From the NCBI GenBank assembly GCA_019636335.1, contig JAHBXR010000031.1, positions 1 through 60,379 on the forward strand: a stretch of DNA of 60,379 bases, written 5' to 3'. How positions within the stretch are numbered: position 1 is the first letter of the stretch; every line of letters starts with the position of its first letter. Source of the stretch: Pirellulales bacterium (lineage in GTDB: Bacteria > Planctomycetota > Planctomycetia > Pirellulales > JAEUIK01). Positions 52,257-60,379 of the stretch are shown here, piece after piece. The notes beneath the pieces are model-generated. The model searched no databases. It was not told the DNA's origin and was given only the letters and a program-made list of their open reading frames with translations. A program made the translations under genes and the position numbers.

Positions 52257-53393
52257 ATGAAGATCATCGATCGCTACCTGTTGCGGCAGTTTTTGCAGGT
52301 CTTTCTGATCTGCTTCTGCAGCCTCACGGGTCTGTACATCGTCTTCGACGCCTTCAGCAATCTCGACGAGTTCATGCACTATGCCGAGGGCAACGGCAGC
52401 CTGCTGGGCTTGATGGGCCAGTTCTACGCCTACCGTTCGATCTTTTTCTTCGATCGCACTAGCGGCGTCCTCGGGCTCACCGCGGCCATGTTCACGGTGA
52501 CCTGGATCCAACGCCACAACGAACTCACCGCCCTGGCGGCGGCGGGTATCGCCAACCGCCGCGTCGTCATGCCGGTCATCGTGGCGGCCATCCTCATCAG
52601 CCTCAGCGCCGCGTGCGTGCGCGAGTTGGTCATCCCGGGATTGAGCGAACAGTTGAGCCGTACACCCTCCGACCTCGTCGGCACGGCCGGGCAGGATCTC
52701 GAGCCTCGCTACGACAACAACACCGATATCCTGATCCGGGGCCAGGCCACCATCGCTGCCGAAAAGCGGATCGTCGCCCCCAGCTTCCTCTTCCCCCCGT
52801 CGCTCAACTACTGGGGTAAGAATCTTGCGGCCGAGAACGCCTACTATCAGCCGCCGCAAGAGGGCCGCCCGGGGGGCTACCTGTTCGACAAGGTGACGCT
52901 GCCCGCCGGCATCGCGAACCTGCCGTCGATCAGCCTGGCCGATCTTCGCGTGGTCATCACCCCGCAGGACGCCCCCGACTGGCTCAAGCCCGATCAATGC
53001 TTCGTCGTGAGCGAGGTCGATTTCGATCAGCTTGCCGGGGGCCGAAATTGGCGACAGTTCGCCTCGACGCGGCAATTGATCGCCGGGCTGAGCAATCCGA
53101 GCCTCGATTACGGCGCGGATGTCCGCGTGGCGATCCACTCGCGCTTCGTGCAGCCGTTGCTCGACGGCACGCTGCTCTTTCTGGGGCTGCCCCTCATCAT
53201 GCGGCGCGACAACCGCAACGTCTTCCTGGCCGTGGGCATGTGCGTGGCCGTGACCAGCGTCTTCATGCTGGTCGTGTTCGGCCTGCAGCACCTCGGCGCC
53301 GTTTATCTGGTCGATCCGGCGCTGGCCGCCTGGATGCCACTGATGATCTTCGTGCCAGTGGCCGTGGCCATGTCCGATCCGCTGCGCCAGTAG
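52257..53393 (+). CDS. LptF/LptG (YjgP/YjgQ) family permease
   Basis: A 378-residue inner-membrane protein with the LptF/LptG topology: two N-terminal helices (QFLQVFLICFCSLTGLYIVF, GVLGLTAAMFTVTWIQRHNELTAL), a large beta-jellyroll periplasmic domain (about 125-290) and three C-terminal helices. It starts IDRYLLRQFLQVF, the hallmark N-terminus. These permeases extract LPS from the inner membrane with LptB, implying an LPS-type outer membrane; which of LptF or LptG it is cannot be decided. It starts 31 bp after the aminotransferase gene. Confidence 0.85.
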   Translation: MKIIDRYLLRQFLQVFLICFCSLTGLYIVFDAFSNLDEFMHYAEGNGSLLGLMGQFYAYRSIFFFDRTSGVLGLTAAMFTVTWIQRHNELTALAAAGIANRRVVMPVIVAAILISLSAACVRELVIPGLSEQLSRTPSDLVGTAGQDLEPRYDNNTDILIRGQATIAAEKRIVAPSFLFPPSLNYWGKNLAAENAYYQPPQEGRPGGYLFDKVTLPAGIANLPSISLADLRVVITPQDAPDWLKPDQCFVVSEVDFDQLAGGRNWRQFASTRQLIAGLSNPSLDYGADVRVAIHSRFVQPLLDGTLLFLGLPLIMRRDNRNVFLAVGMCVAVTSVFMLVVFGLQHLGAVYLVDPALAAWMPLMIFVPVAVAMSDPLRQ

Positions 53394-53421
53394 ACTCCCC
53401 GGCGACGCATATCCCAAGCGC

Positions 53422-53520
53422 GAAGCGTAAGCGAGGAAAGTGTGTAAGGTCAGGTACGCACGTACCTGACCTACAAAATTGTTGTTGCATCGCCCTTGTA
53501 TTTTTCCTCGCTCACGCTTC
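53422..53520. repeat. Nested inverted repeat around a GGTCAGGTACG palindrome
   Basis: The outer arms GAAGCGTAAGCGAGGAAA (53422-53439) and TTTCCTCGCTCACGCTTC (53503-53520) match at 17 of 18 positions. Inside, AGGTCAGGTACG (53447-53458) and CGTACCTGACCT (53461-53472) pair perfectly around CA. Confidence 0.9.
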
Positions 53521-53629
53521 TCGAATTAGCCCGATTCGATCCAGGCGTGGCGACGCGCAAAAACCCACAACCAGCGCGGTGGCCGAAAATCGACGGCGCA
53601 ACAAGCCGCGCACTCGCGTACAGTGGTAA

Positions 53630-53650
53630 GTCAGGTACCCTGTACCTGAC
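53630..53650. repeat. GTCAGGTAC palindrome, second copy
   Basis: GTCAGGTAC and GTACCTGAC pair perfectly around CCT. The arms are shared with the palindrome at 53447-53472, so this is a dispersed palindrome family. Confidence 0.85.
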
Positions 53651-53970
53651 ACTTGTTCGACTCGGCCACATCGAACGTCTTCGCCCTCGCGCGATGGTGC
53701 GCGTACCAGCGCCTCCTACCAGGCCACCAATACCCGGTTGAGAAGCACGAGCGCCCAGCCTGGTCCTCGATACGCAAGTGCCCACCACCGCACCGCTTGC
53801 AAAGAATCCGCTGCTCCTGCGGCGACCGAGTGGTCCGCGATGGTGCGCATGGTGCGCGAACCAACACAATTTCAAAACGCACGCTTCGCACTTAGCAAGC
53901 CAGTTTCTCTGGCCGAACGGCCGATCGGGTCAACGTGGAAAACACCTCGATCGCGGTGAACGTGGAAAAC

Positions 53971-54189
53971 GCCCCGCAGGGGCAACCCAAGCTAGCCCAG
54001 GGCAACGCCCTGGGGGTGAAAGTGCGGAACCAAACAAACAAGCCCTGAAAGGGCGCGCCAACCACGCACGGCACAACCACGATGGTCCCTCGATGTTTGG
54101 ATCGCCCTTTCAGGGCTCAAATGTTTGGCGTCGCGTATCCAAGGCCCCAGGGCGTTGCCCTGGGCTAACTTGGTTTGCCCCTGCGGGGC
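53971..54189. repeat. 219-bp cruciform element with 45-bp arms
   Basis: Outer arms 53971-54015 and 54145-54189 are inverted copies identical at 43 of 45 bases. Each arm itself contains two small hairpins (GCCCC-GCA-GGGGC and CCCAGGGC-AAC-GCCCTGGG). A second, perfect 14-bp inverted pair (AGCCCTGAAAGGGC at 54041-54054, GCCCTTTCAGGGCT at 54104-54117) is nested inside. The whole could fold as one long hairpin. No coding frame is contained. Confidence 0.93.
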
Positions 54190-54298
54190 ACTGCCTGGCG
54201 CGATGCGTTCCCGACACTCCGCCTCGCTCACGCTTCGGGTTAAGATGCGGTCGAGCAGGTAGGGTGTCGAACAGCGCGCGCAGCGAGGGGGGACGACT

Positions 54299-55975
54299 AT
54301 GACGGACATGTCCGAGCAGCCGTGGGTTGACGGCAAGACGATCGGCCAGGTGCTCGCCGCCACCGTGCGGCGGCATGGCGAGCGCGATGCGCTGGTTTTT
54401 CCCGTGCTGGGGCTGCAACTCAATTATTTTGCGTTCGACCGCGCCGTCTACGAGGCCGCCAAGGGCCTGCTCGCCTTGGGCGTGCAGCGAGGCGAGCACG
54501 TCGCCATCTGGGCGACCAATGTTCCGGAGTGGGTCGTCTTGCAATTCGCCACGGCCCGCATCGGCGCGGTGCTCGTGACGATCAATCCGGCTTACCGCGC
54601 GTTCGAGTTGAAGTACGTGCTCGAGCAAAGCGACGCGGTGGCACTGTTTCTCGTCGATCGTTTCAAGACGTCCGACTATTTCGCCCTGCTCAACGAGGCC
54701 TGCCCCGAGCTGACCAACTCGACGCCGGGAATGCTCAACTCGAAGGCCTTTCCCAAGCTACGCGCCGTGGTGGCGATCCAGGGAGCGACTCCGCGCGGCG
54801 CCCTGTCGTGGAGCGAAATGCTCGATCAGGGAAGAAACGTCGACGCCAGCGAATTGGTCGGACGCGAACGCGAATTGAAAGCGTCCGATCCGATCAACAT
54901 TCAATACACCTCGGGCACGACGGGATTCCCCAAGGCGGCCATGCTCACGCATCGCAACCTGTTGATGAACGGATTCTATGTCGGCGCCTGTCAGAACATC
55001 ACCCAGGTGGACCGCATCTGCATTCCGGTGCCGTTTTATCACTGCTTTGGCTGCGTCATGGGCACGATTTGCGCCGCCGTGCATGGCGCGGCGATGGTCG
55101 TGCCCGCCGAGTCGTTTCACCCCACCGCCACGCTCGACGCCATCGAGCAGGCCCGCGCCACGGCGATCTACGGCGTGCCGACCATGTTCATCGCCCAGTT
55201 GCAGGATGCCAGCTTCGCCGGCCGCGATCTGTCGAGCCTGCGCACGGGGATCATGGCCGGCAGTCCCTGTCCGATCGAGATCATGCGACAGGTGATCGAC
55301 CAGATGGGTGCCCGCGAGATGACCATTGCCTACGGGCAAACCGAGGCCTCACCCGTCATCACGCAGACGCGTACCGACGATCCCCTGGCATGGCGCGTGG
55401 AAACCGTGGGGCGCGAACTGCCCGGTGTCGAGGTGAAGGTCGTCGATCCCGAATCGGGCCAACCCCTGCCCGACGGCACGCAGGGAGAACTTTGCACGCG
55501 GGGGCACGTCGTGATGCTGGGCTATTACAAGAATCCCGAGGCCACGGCCCGCGCTATCGATCCCGCGGGGTGGCTACACACGGGCGATCTCGCGCTGCGC
55601 ACCGTCGAAGGAAACTTCCGCATCACCGGTCGCATCAAGGATATGGTGATTCGCGGGGGCGAGAACATTTATCCCCGCGAGATCGAGGAGTTCCTTTTTC
55701 GGCATCCCGCGATCGAACAGGCCAGCGTGCTGGGCGTGCCCGATCCAAAATACGTCGAGGAACTCTGCGCGTGGATCAAGCTCAAGCCGGGCGCCACGCT
55801 CGATGCCGACGCGGTACGAGCCTACTGTCGTGCGGAGCTCGCGCACTACAAGGTGCCGCGGTATGTGAAATTCGTCGAAGAGTTTCCGCAGACCGTGACG
55901 GGCAAGATCCAGAAGTTCAAGATCCGCGAAGTGATGATGGACGAGCTGGGACTCAGCGAGCAGGAGACGGCCTGA
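54299..55975 (+). CDS. Acyl-CoA synthetase, AMP-binding family
   Basis: A 558-residue ANL-superfamily ligase that activates a carboxylic acid to acyl-AMP and then acyl-CoA. The P-loop is IQYTSGTTGFPKAAMLTH (about residues 201-218), then the acyl-pocket region VPFYHCFGCVMG, the AYGQTEASPVITQT motif, GWLHTGDLAL, RIKDMVIRGGENIYPREIEEFL, and the terminal catalytic lysine in TVTGKIQKFKIRE. It resembles medium/short-chain fatty-acyl ligases; the exact acid is not readable. GAGGGG lies before ATG 54299. A strong hairpin terminator follows at 56090-56121. Confidence 0.9.
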   Translation: MTDMSEQPWVDGKTIGQVLAATVRRHGERDALVFPVLGLQLNYFAFDRAVYEAAKGLLALGVQRGEHVAIWATNVPEWVVLQFATARIGAVLVTINPAYRAFELKYVLEQSDAVALFLVDRFKTSDYFALLNEACPELTNSTPGMLNSKAFPKLRAVVAIQGATPRGALSWSEMLDQGRNVDASELVGRERELKASDPINIQYTSGTTGFPKAAMLTHRNLLMNGFYVGACQNITQVDRICIPVPFYHCFGCVMGTICAAVHGAAMVVPAESFHPTATLDAIEQARATAIYGVPTMFIAQLQDASFAGRDLSSLRTGIMAGSPCPIEIMRQVIDQMGAREMTIAYGQTEASPVITQTRTDDPLAWRVETVGRELPGVEVKVVDPESGQPLPDGTQGELCTRGHVVMLGYYKNPEATARAIDPAGWLHTGDLALRTVEGNFRITGRIKDMVIRGGENIYPREIEEFLFRHPAIEQASVLGVPDPKYVEELCAWIKLKPGATLDADAVRAYCRAELAHYKVPRYVKFVEEFPQTVTGKIQKFKIREVMMDELGLSEQETA

Positions 55976-56010
55976 GGTTTTCCGGTTTTCCGCCATGTCC
56001 GATTTTTTTC

Positions 56011-56038
56011 TGGACACCTGCGCGCAAAGCGATATTCT
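56011..56038 (+). promoter_or_regulatory. Promoter candidate ahead of a possible small RNA
   Basis: TGGACA (56011-56016) and TATTCT (56033-56038), 16 bp apart, lie in a non-coding gap just past the acyl-CoA ligase gene. Confidence 0.35.
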
Positions 56039-56044
56039 TAAGGT

Positions 56045-56121
56045 AACAATCACCTCCAGTATGGGAGGGACGGGGCAAATTTACGTGAGGGGAACCCTTG
56101 CTGCAGAAGGGTTCCCTTTTT
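56045..56121 (+). ncRNA. Possible small RNA of about 77 nt
   Basis: A promoter-like pair (56011-56038) is followed about 50 bp later by an intrinsic terminator, with no open frame between. A CCTCC/GGGAGG pairing (CACCTCCAGTATGGGAGG) near 56051-56068 could form a 5' hairpin. The terminator may equally belong to the upstream gene. Confidence 0.3.
56090..56121 (+). terminator. Intrinsic terminator
   Basis: GGGAACCCTT (56090-56099) and AAGGGTTCCC (56107-56116) form a perfect 10-bp stem around a 7-nt loop, followed by five T residues (56117-56121). Confidence 0.85.
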
Positions 56122-56173
56122 GTTGCGCGCGTCAGTCATGACGCGCAGCGTCATGACTTGGCGTTGCAAGGCG

Positions 56174-57844
56174 TCATTCGCGCGCGTCGGCCGGTGGAAT
56201 AAAGGCCACTCCCACACGCGCCGGCGCCACATCAGCGCACGTCGCGGGGTCGAGCACGAGGGGCGCTGCCACCCTTGCCTGGGGGAACCTCTTGCGCAGC
56301 GCATCGCGCAGCTCGTCTCCCCAGGAGCGGGCGTCCCACAGGATCACTCCGCCGGTGCGAGCCAACTCAGAATCGTCAGTCCAGGGATTGAACTCGGCAG
56401 GCAAATCGAAGCTCCCCGGCGCGAAGCTGCCATACACGCGCGCGTGCTCGTTGCCGTAGAAGCTCACGTTGCCGGCCAGCCACCAGTCTCCCGCGACCAG
56501 TTCGAGCGGGCGAGCGTAGCGCTCGTGCCACTCCCGTTCGATCTGCTCGGCAAGCTCATCGCCAGCGAAATGGACGCGGCTGGCCTTGTCGGTGGCGTAG
56601 GGACCGAGCCCGTTTCTCACCAGGGTGCCTGCGACGAAGACTCCGCCAGCCAAAACGCTCCAGGCGAAGACGTCGCGCAAGGCCTTGCGGGTCGGCTGGA
56701 CTTCGTATGAGACGAAGAGCGCCAAGGCCGCGAACGACCAGAGCGGGGCACCCCACATGCTGCGCATTTGCATGCCGAACAGGCACGCGATAGCCACATG
56801 CATGACAAGCGGACCTAGGACCATGGCGGCGAGATAGTCGCGCGCGAATCGCTGCGACGGCGCGAGCGGGCTTCGCTTGCGCCAGGGCCAGCCGAGCAGG
56901 CCGCAGCAGCCGATCAACAGTGGAACCGCCGCGCCAGCCTGACCTAGCAGAAATCGCAACGGATTGAGCAGATGGTCCGAGAGTTCCGAGCCGTCGTCGG
57001 CACGCCCCAAGGCGTAGCGAATGCTCATGAAGTCCCGATCCCACATCCACCAGCCATGCGGAGCAAAGATCGCCAAGGCCACGGCCAGAGCGAGCCAGGG
57101 CCCCGGCGTGGCCAGCGTCTGCCGACCTTCGCGCCGCAGGAAGAAGAACAGCGTCATCGGGATCAGCAGAAAGCCGACGCTGTACTTGGTGAGCAGCCCC
57201 AAGCCGACGGCGAACCCGGTCAGCAGCCAGTAGTGCCACCGCTGCTGCGTCAGTGCCAGGTAGAACAACGTCACCGACCAGGCCCAGGCCGGCATCAAGA
57301 CGACGTTGTGGTTCAGCTCGGTGCTGGTGAACGTATAGTAATAAACCGATTCGAGCAGCACGACCGAGGCCGCGGCGACGCCCGGCACGGCGACCTCGCG
57401 AGCCAGCCGCCACACGGCGAAGAAGCACGCCACGATCGAGATCTGTGCCATCAGATACAAGCTCCAAGGCGAGTAGTTCGTCGCCGTGAGCATGAACTGG
57501 GCCTCCCACGCGGGAAGGGGCGGATGCTTGTGATATCCCAACTCCCATTCGCGGCCCCAGAAAGACATCTCGATCGCATCGACCGGCAGGTTGGGTTGCG
57601 TCAGCGTGGGAATGAGGGTCCACACCAGCAAGTGCAGCAGACAGAAGCCGACGATGACCTTGGTCCAGCGAACATCGCTCGACGTTGGCTGGCTCGCGGC
57701 GTCGAAACGTGGCGCTGGAGGGGACTTGGCAGGTACGCCCGAGGGCCGATCGGAATGATCGGCGCGAGGTGGGCCGATGGTGCTGGCGAGCGCGCAAAAG
57801 TCCGCCCCCCCTCGCCTGCCCATGGATCGGAGCATCCTGCTCAT
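56174..57844 (-). CDS. GT39/ArnT-like membrane glycosyltransferase
   Basis: A 556-residue polytopic protein with about ten hydrophobic helices (residues 60-430) and a soluble periplasmic C-terminal domain. The first loop carries the acidic pair typical of lipid-linked-sugar-dependent GT-C enzymes: LPVDAIEMSFWGREWELGYHKHPPLPAWE, close to the DxxE...HPP pattern of ArnT-like proteins. GLGLLTKYSVGFLLIP is also family-like. It moves a sugar from a polyprenyl-phosphate donor to an envelope acceptor. ATG 57844 is preferred because frames upstream run into the next gene; in-frame ATGs at 57835 and 57823 are alternatives. Confidence 0.78.
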   Translation of the reverse strand: MSRMLRSMGRRGGADFCALASTIGPPRADHSDRPSGVPAKSPPAPRFDAASQPTSSDVRWTKVIVGFCLLHLLVWTLIPTLTQPNLPVDAIEMSFWGREWELGYHKHPPLPAWEAQFMLTATNYSPWSLYLMAQISIVACFFAVWRLAREVAVPGVAAASVVLLESVYYYTFTSTELNHNVVLMPAWAWSVTLFYLALTQQRWHYWLLTGFAVGLGLLTKYSVGFLLIPMTLFFFLRREGRQTLATPGPWLALAVALAIFAPHGWWMWDRDFMSIRYALGRADDGSELSDHLLNPLRFLLGQAGAAVPLLIGCCGLLGWPWRKRSPLAPSQRFARDYLAAMVLGPLVMHVAIACLFGMQMRSMWGAPLWSFAALALFVSYEVQPTRKALRDVFAWSVLAGGVFVAGTLVRNGLGPYATDKASRVHFAGDELAEQIEREWHERYARPLELVAGDWWLAGNVSFYGNEHARVYGSFAPGSFDLPAEFNPWTDDSELARTGGVILWDARSWGDELRDALRKRFPQARVAAPLVLDPATCADVAPARVGVAFIPPADARE

Positions 57845-57960
57845 TCGCGTCCCGACTGCGCCTACCGCGGCTGAATTATCGGCCGGAAGATTAGGCGGTT
57901 CGAGAAGGAGACGCAAGATCGGTTGCCGCGGCCCCGAGAAGGGCAAGATATTGCCTATTT

Positions 57961-59598
57961 TTAAGGCGTTACGGTCAGGCGTGCCAGCGGACGTTGCGGC
58001 TGGTCGGGGTTCTCCTCGAGCCATACGGCGAGACGTCGACCGCCGCTGACAGTCCGTTCGAGCACTTGGTGACCGTCGCGCACGAACGAGCGATCGTGCC
58101 ACTCGGCGCCGTCGAACAGCGCCGCCACGCGCTCGCGGTCGGTCCAAAAGAGGAGTTGGCCGTCTGCCTCGAGGGTGGCCCAGGGGGGCGTCGTATCGGA
58201 GGTGAGTCGCGCATGCAGACCGGCCAGATCGATCGGCGCGATGTCGGGCTTGGCCCCCTGCTTCGAGGAATCGTTTTCCGCTTGCGGATCGAACGTGAAC
58301 ACCTTGGGTCTTGCTGCCGCCGGCGCCGAGGGAAACCGCGCGGCAAGCTTCAGCAAGACGATCATCTCGCCAGCCGTTGTCAGCACGGCCGGATCGGTGA
58401 CTCCGCCCGCTTCGAGGATCGGCTGTCCGACGAGCGGATCGCGGCGCCACTGGTTCCATTGCTCGCCAAGTTCACCGACCGTCGCCGCACGGCGCGAGAC
58501 GAGCAGGTCGGCGGGCTGCCACGATTCGCGAAAAAGCCGTGGATCGATCGGCGGCCGCCACACTCCCTGAGAAACGGCTGCCCAGCGCAGGCGATCCTCG
58601 CCGCGCGCGGCCACCGTCTCACCCAAGGCTCGCAGCAGCAGCGGACTGTAGCTCGCGTCGTAGCCCGTCAGCAGGAATCTCACCCAAGCGCTCGACGCGA
58701 CGGGGTCGGTCGGCACCGGTGGCACGGTGTCGGGCGTGGTTCGCTGCGGAGGCCTGGCCAGAAACACCGGCAATGTTGTATCCAAGTTCGGCAGGCCTCG
58801 GCCCGTGTCGCGCACGGCAGAAGTAGCTGCAAGAGTCGCTTGTCCCGTTACTGCTTTCAACGTTTCAGACCCACTGCCCGGTTGCTTGGAGGTTGGTTCC
58901 GCTTGTTCCGCCTCACCATCCCCCGCATCGCGACGAAACTCCTGCACCTTCATGCGCGCCTGCTCGACGGTCGGAACGGCGAGCGATCGTCCCGGTCGTT
59001 CCCCCGCTTGTTGTTCCGCCACGAATTCCGCCAGGCCCGTTTGCACCCAGTCGGGCAGGATCTGATCGAGTTGCGTCACGCGGATGAAGGAGTGGACCGC
59101 TTCGCGACGCACCTGCGGCATCTGCGTGGCAAGATCGGGTTGCCCGGGCGCAATGTCGACGAAGAGGGCGACGTCGTCATTCAGCGTGCGCGGTCCACCC
59201 GGCTGGGGACCGTTCGCATTCTGCCAGCGGCGAGTCACCATCACTCCGACGGCCGAGATGCAGAAGGTGGGCTGGTGATGCGCATCGGTCCAGAAGTCGG
59301 CCAGTCGCCCGATGTGGGTCCAAGTCTCTTCCAGATCCTTGGCGACCCACTCGGCCTCCTCGGCGCTCGTCGTGCTGGTGACGCAGAAGTGGCGGCTCCA
59401 GTATTCCCAGCCGAGTTGGCTCTTGCGGCGGGTGTAGCGCGGCCAGTCGCGATCGTCCTTCGGATGGGGCTGCGGCTGGCGAATGCTGCGGTGAGGGATC
59501 ACCTCGGCGAAAAGTTCCACGCGCGCAGGGACGAACGCGGCCACGAGCAACAGGGCCGGCACGACGCGTATCAAACGTGGAATGCGATCGGCGAACAT
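57961..59598 (-). CDS. Secreted gluzincin-like protein with a broken HExxH motif
   Basis: A 545-residue exported protein (signal peptide about 1-31, VVPALLLVAAFVPARVELFA). Residues about 68-200 look like the catalytic domain of gluzincin metallopeptidases: WEYWSRHFCVTSTTS, the EETWTHIGRLADFWTD helix, REAVHSFIR at 165-173 where HExxH is expected, and LPDWVQTGLAEFVAEQ at 181-196, which matches the downstream P.W..EGLAE[YF] third-ligand motif. The first histidine is replaced by arginine, so it is probably inactive. The rest has no recognised domain. Start ATG 59598 gives the signal peptide. It lies 117 bp upstream of the GT39 gene. Confidence 0.6.
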   Translation of the reverse strand: MFADRIPRLIRVVPALLLVAAFVPARVELFAEVIPHRSIRQPQPHPKDDRDWPRYTRRKSQLGWEYWSRHFCVTSTTSAEEAEWVAKDLEETWTHIGRLADFWTDAHHQPTFCISAVGVMVTRRWQNANGPQPGGPRTLNDDVALFVDIAPGQPDLATQMPQVRREAVHSFIRVTQLDQILPDWVQTGLAEFVAEQQAGERPGRSLAVPTVEQARMKVQEFRRDAGDGEAEQAEPTSKQPGSGSETLKAVTGQATLAATSAVRDTGRGLPNLDTTLPVFLARPPQRTTPDTVPPVPTDPVASSAWVRFLLTGYDASYSPLLLRALGETVAARGEDRLRWAAVSQGVWRPPIDPRLFRESWQPADLLVSRRAATVGELGEQWNQWRRDPLVGQPILEAGGVTDPAVLTTAGEMIVLLKLAARFPSAPAAARPKVFTFDPQAENDSSKQGAKPDIAPIDLAGLHARLTSDTTPPWATLEADGQLLFWTDRERVAALFDGAEWHDRSFVRDGHQVLERTVSGGRRLAVWLEENPDQPQRPLARLTVTP

Positions 59599-59884
59599 GA
59601 CACCTGTCTGACAGCAGGCACTTGCTAGCAAAGTTTCGGACACCTAGAGCGTGCCCGTCGAAGCCCCCTTACATACCCTACCATCGGTTCGATCGGTCCG
59701 ATCCCTACATTTTGCTCAATCGGAACCTGTAGACGACACGATAGGAGAAAAGGAGTCGCAGGATCGCGCGACGGTCGGGAGCGGAGATCCTCCGCGGACA
59801 AAGCCGTTCTGCCACGCGGGCTGGTCTCGCCACGGAAAGATGCCGCGGCAATCCATCCAATACATGGTTCAGGGGGAATCGGTG

Positions 59885-60379
59885 ATGAAGACGGCACTCG
59901 CGCGCACGAAGGCCGCAGGCACGACCGGCGAAAGTCGTCGTGGGCGGCACTCGTGCCACCGGTGTATCACCCCCCTGCTATTGCTGGCGTGCGTGCCTCT
60001 CTTCTCCAGCCACGCCGTTGCCGGTGGCTTGCCGCTTCCTCGCGCATCTCGCCTGAATCCGGCCGCGTCGAAGTCGCAGGTATCGGACGGTACCGCTTCG
60101 GACGGACAATACCGAGCCCAGGCGATTCCCGTCACCATAAGCGATAAACAAAACCAAGCGGTCGCGCCAGTCTCGCTGACCGTGCCAGGCGGCAATTTTG
60201 GCCTGGCGGAAGAATCTACCCCAGGCGTTACCCCGGCAATCTCTCCACAACGGACGGCCTATCCGAGCTTCGTGCGTCAGGCCACCCAGGATTCAAACGT
60301 TTCACGCTCCGCCGCTGATCGGGTTCCTGGGGCTCGGGTGCAGGGTCCGTTTCAGATTATTGACCAGTCGGGTGAGTTT
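59885..60379 (+). CDS. Secreted protein, 5' part only (cut by window end)
   Basis: An open frame of exactly 165 codons runs from ATG 59885 to the last base. AGGGGGA at 59871-59877 lies 7 bases upstream. The N-terminus is basic (RTKAAGTTGESRRGRHSCHR), then comes a hydrophobic core ending LFSSHAVA, a type I signal peptide with a long n-region. The following ~115 residues are polar, rich in Ser, Pro, Ala and Gln, with no recognised domain; function unknown. It is divergent from the gluzincin-like gene. Confidence 0.65.
   Translation, partial: MKTALARTKAAGTTGESRRGRHSCHRCITPLLLLACVPLFSSHAVAGGLPLPRASRLNPAASKSQVSDGTASDGQYRAQAIPVTISDKQNQAVAPVSLTVPGGNFGLAEESTPGVTPAISPQRTAYPSFVRQATQDSNVSRSAADRVPGARVQGPFQIIDQSGEF

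Larger units (their letters stand above)
53394..54298. other. Gene-free 905-bp region with inverted repeats
   Basis: No open frame here looks like a gene. It contains the paired repeats at 53422-53520 and 53630-53650, the nested element at 53971-54189, and a CCTCGCTCACGCTTC motif near 54221 that repeats the one at 53506-53520. Leftward frames at 53631-53891 include CKRCGGGHLRI, but have no further support. Confidence 0.7.

Noticed and set aside
53631..53891. Leftward frame with CKRCGGGHLRI, possibly a zinc-ribbon remnant of a mobile element
   Set aside because: Only one Cys pair, no recognisable partner motif, and the frame ends inside a palindrome; the DNA itself contains GCGATGGTGCGC-type repeats.

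Overview
The window looks like chromosomal DNA of a planctomycete, probably of the Pirellulales type. This is an inference from high GC content, the mix of families (futalosine-type menaquinone gene, CsrA/FliW with a long flagellar operon, TPR-fused glycosyltransferases, a degenerate gluzincin-like secreted protein) and GTCAGGTAC-type palindromes between genes. No rRNA, tRNA, CRISPR array or complete insertion sequence is visible.

Layout. 1-2317: two small toxin-antitoxin-like modules, an AbiEi/AbiEii-like pair read leftward and a TacA/TacT (DUF1778/GNAT) pair read rightward. 2538-10873: membrane arm of respiratory complex I (nuoH-J-K-L-M-N), without nuoI between H and J. 10906-16963: housekeeping genes (ferritin-like protein, TatD nuclease, type II thioesterase, thioredoxin-fold protein, DUF4349 lipoprotein, MqnD-like enzyme, cold-shock protein), plus a 27-unit heptanucleotide repeat.

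17282-48610 is the main region: a flagellar filament and glycosylation locus. Read leftward, the order is flgF-flgG-flgA-flgH-flgI-flgJ-flgN-flgK-flgL, fliW-csrA, fliC, two TPR-glycosyltransferase genes, fliD-fliS and a GT8-like gene. Two more glycosyltransferases (GT41/OGT-like and GT4) converge on it from the left. The rod/ring/hook-junction operon starts at a consensus sigma-54 promoter (48679-48694). Flagellin has a strong terminator, a CsrA-like GGAGGA Shine-Dalgarno site and a possible sigma-28-like promoter. FliC, FliD and FlgL are all much larger than usual because they carry copies of one shared ~95-residue module (3, 2 and 1 copies). One neighbouring gene encodes a 2291-residue protein with four tandem TPR+glycosyltransferase units, and the next gene encodes a fifth unit alone. 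I infer that this is machinery for building and glycosylating an enlarged filament.

48895-60379: hemC, comF, a PLP aminotransferase, an LptF/LptG-type permease, a 0.9-kb gene-free stretch full of nested inverted repeats, an acyl-CoA ligase followed by a possible small RNA, a GT39/ArnT-like membrane glycosyltransferase, a secreted gluzincin-like protein with a broken HExxH motif, and the start of a secreted protein cut by the window end. Many long antisense open frames over these GC-rich genes are shadows and were left out.
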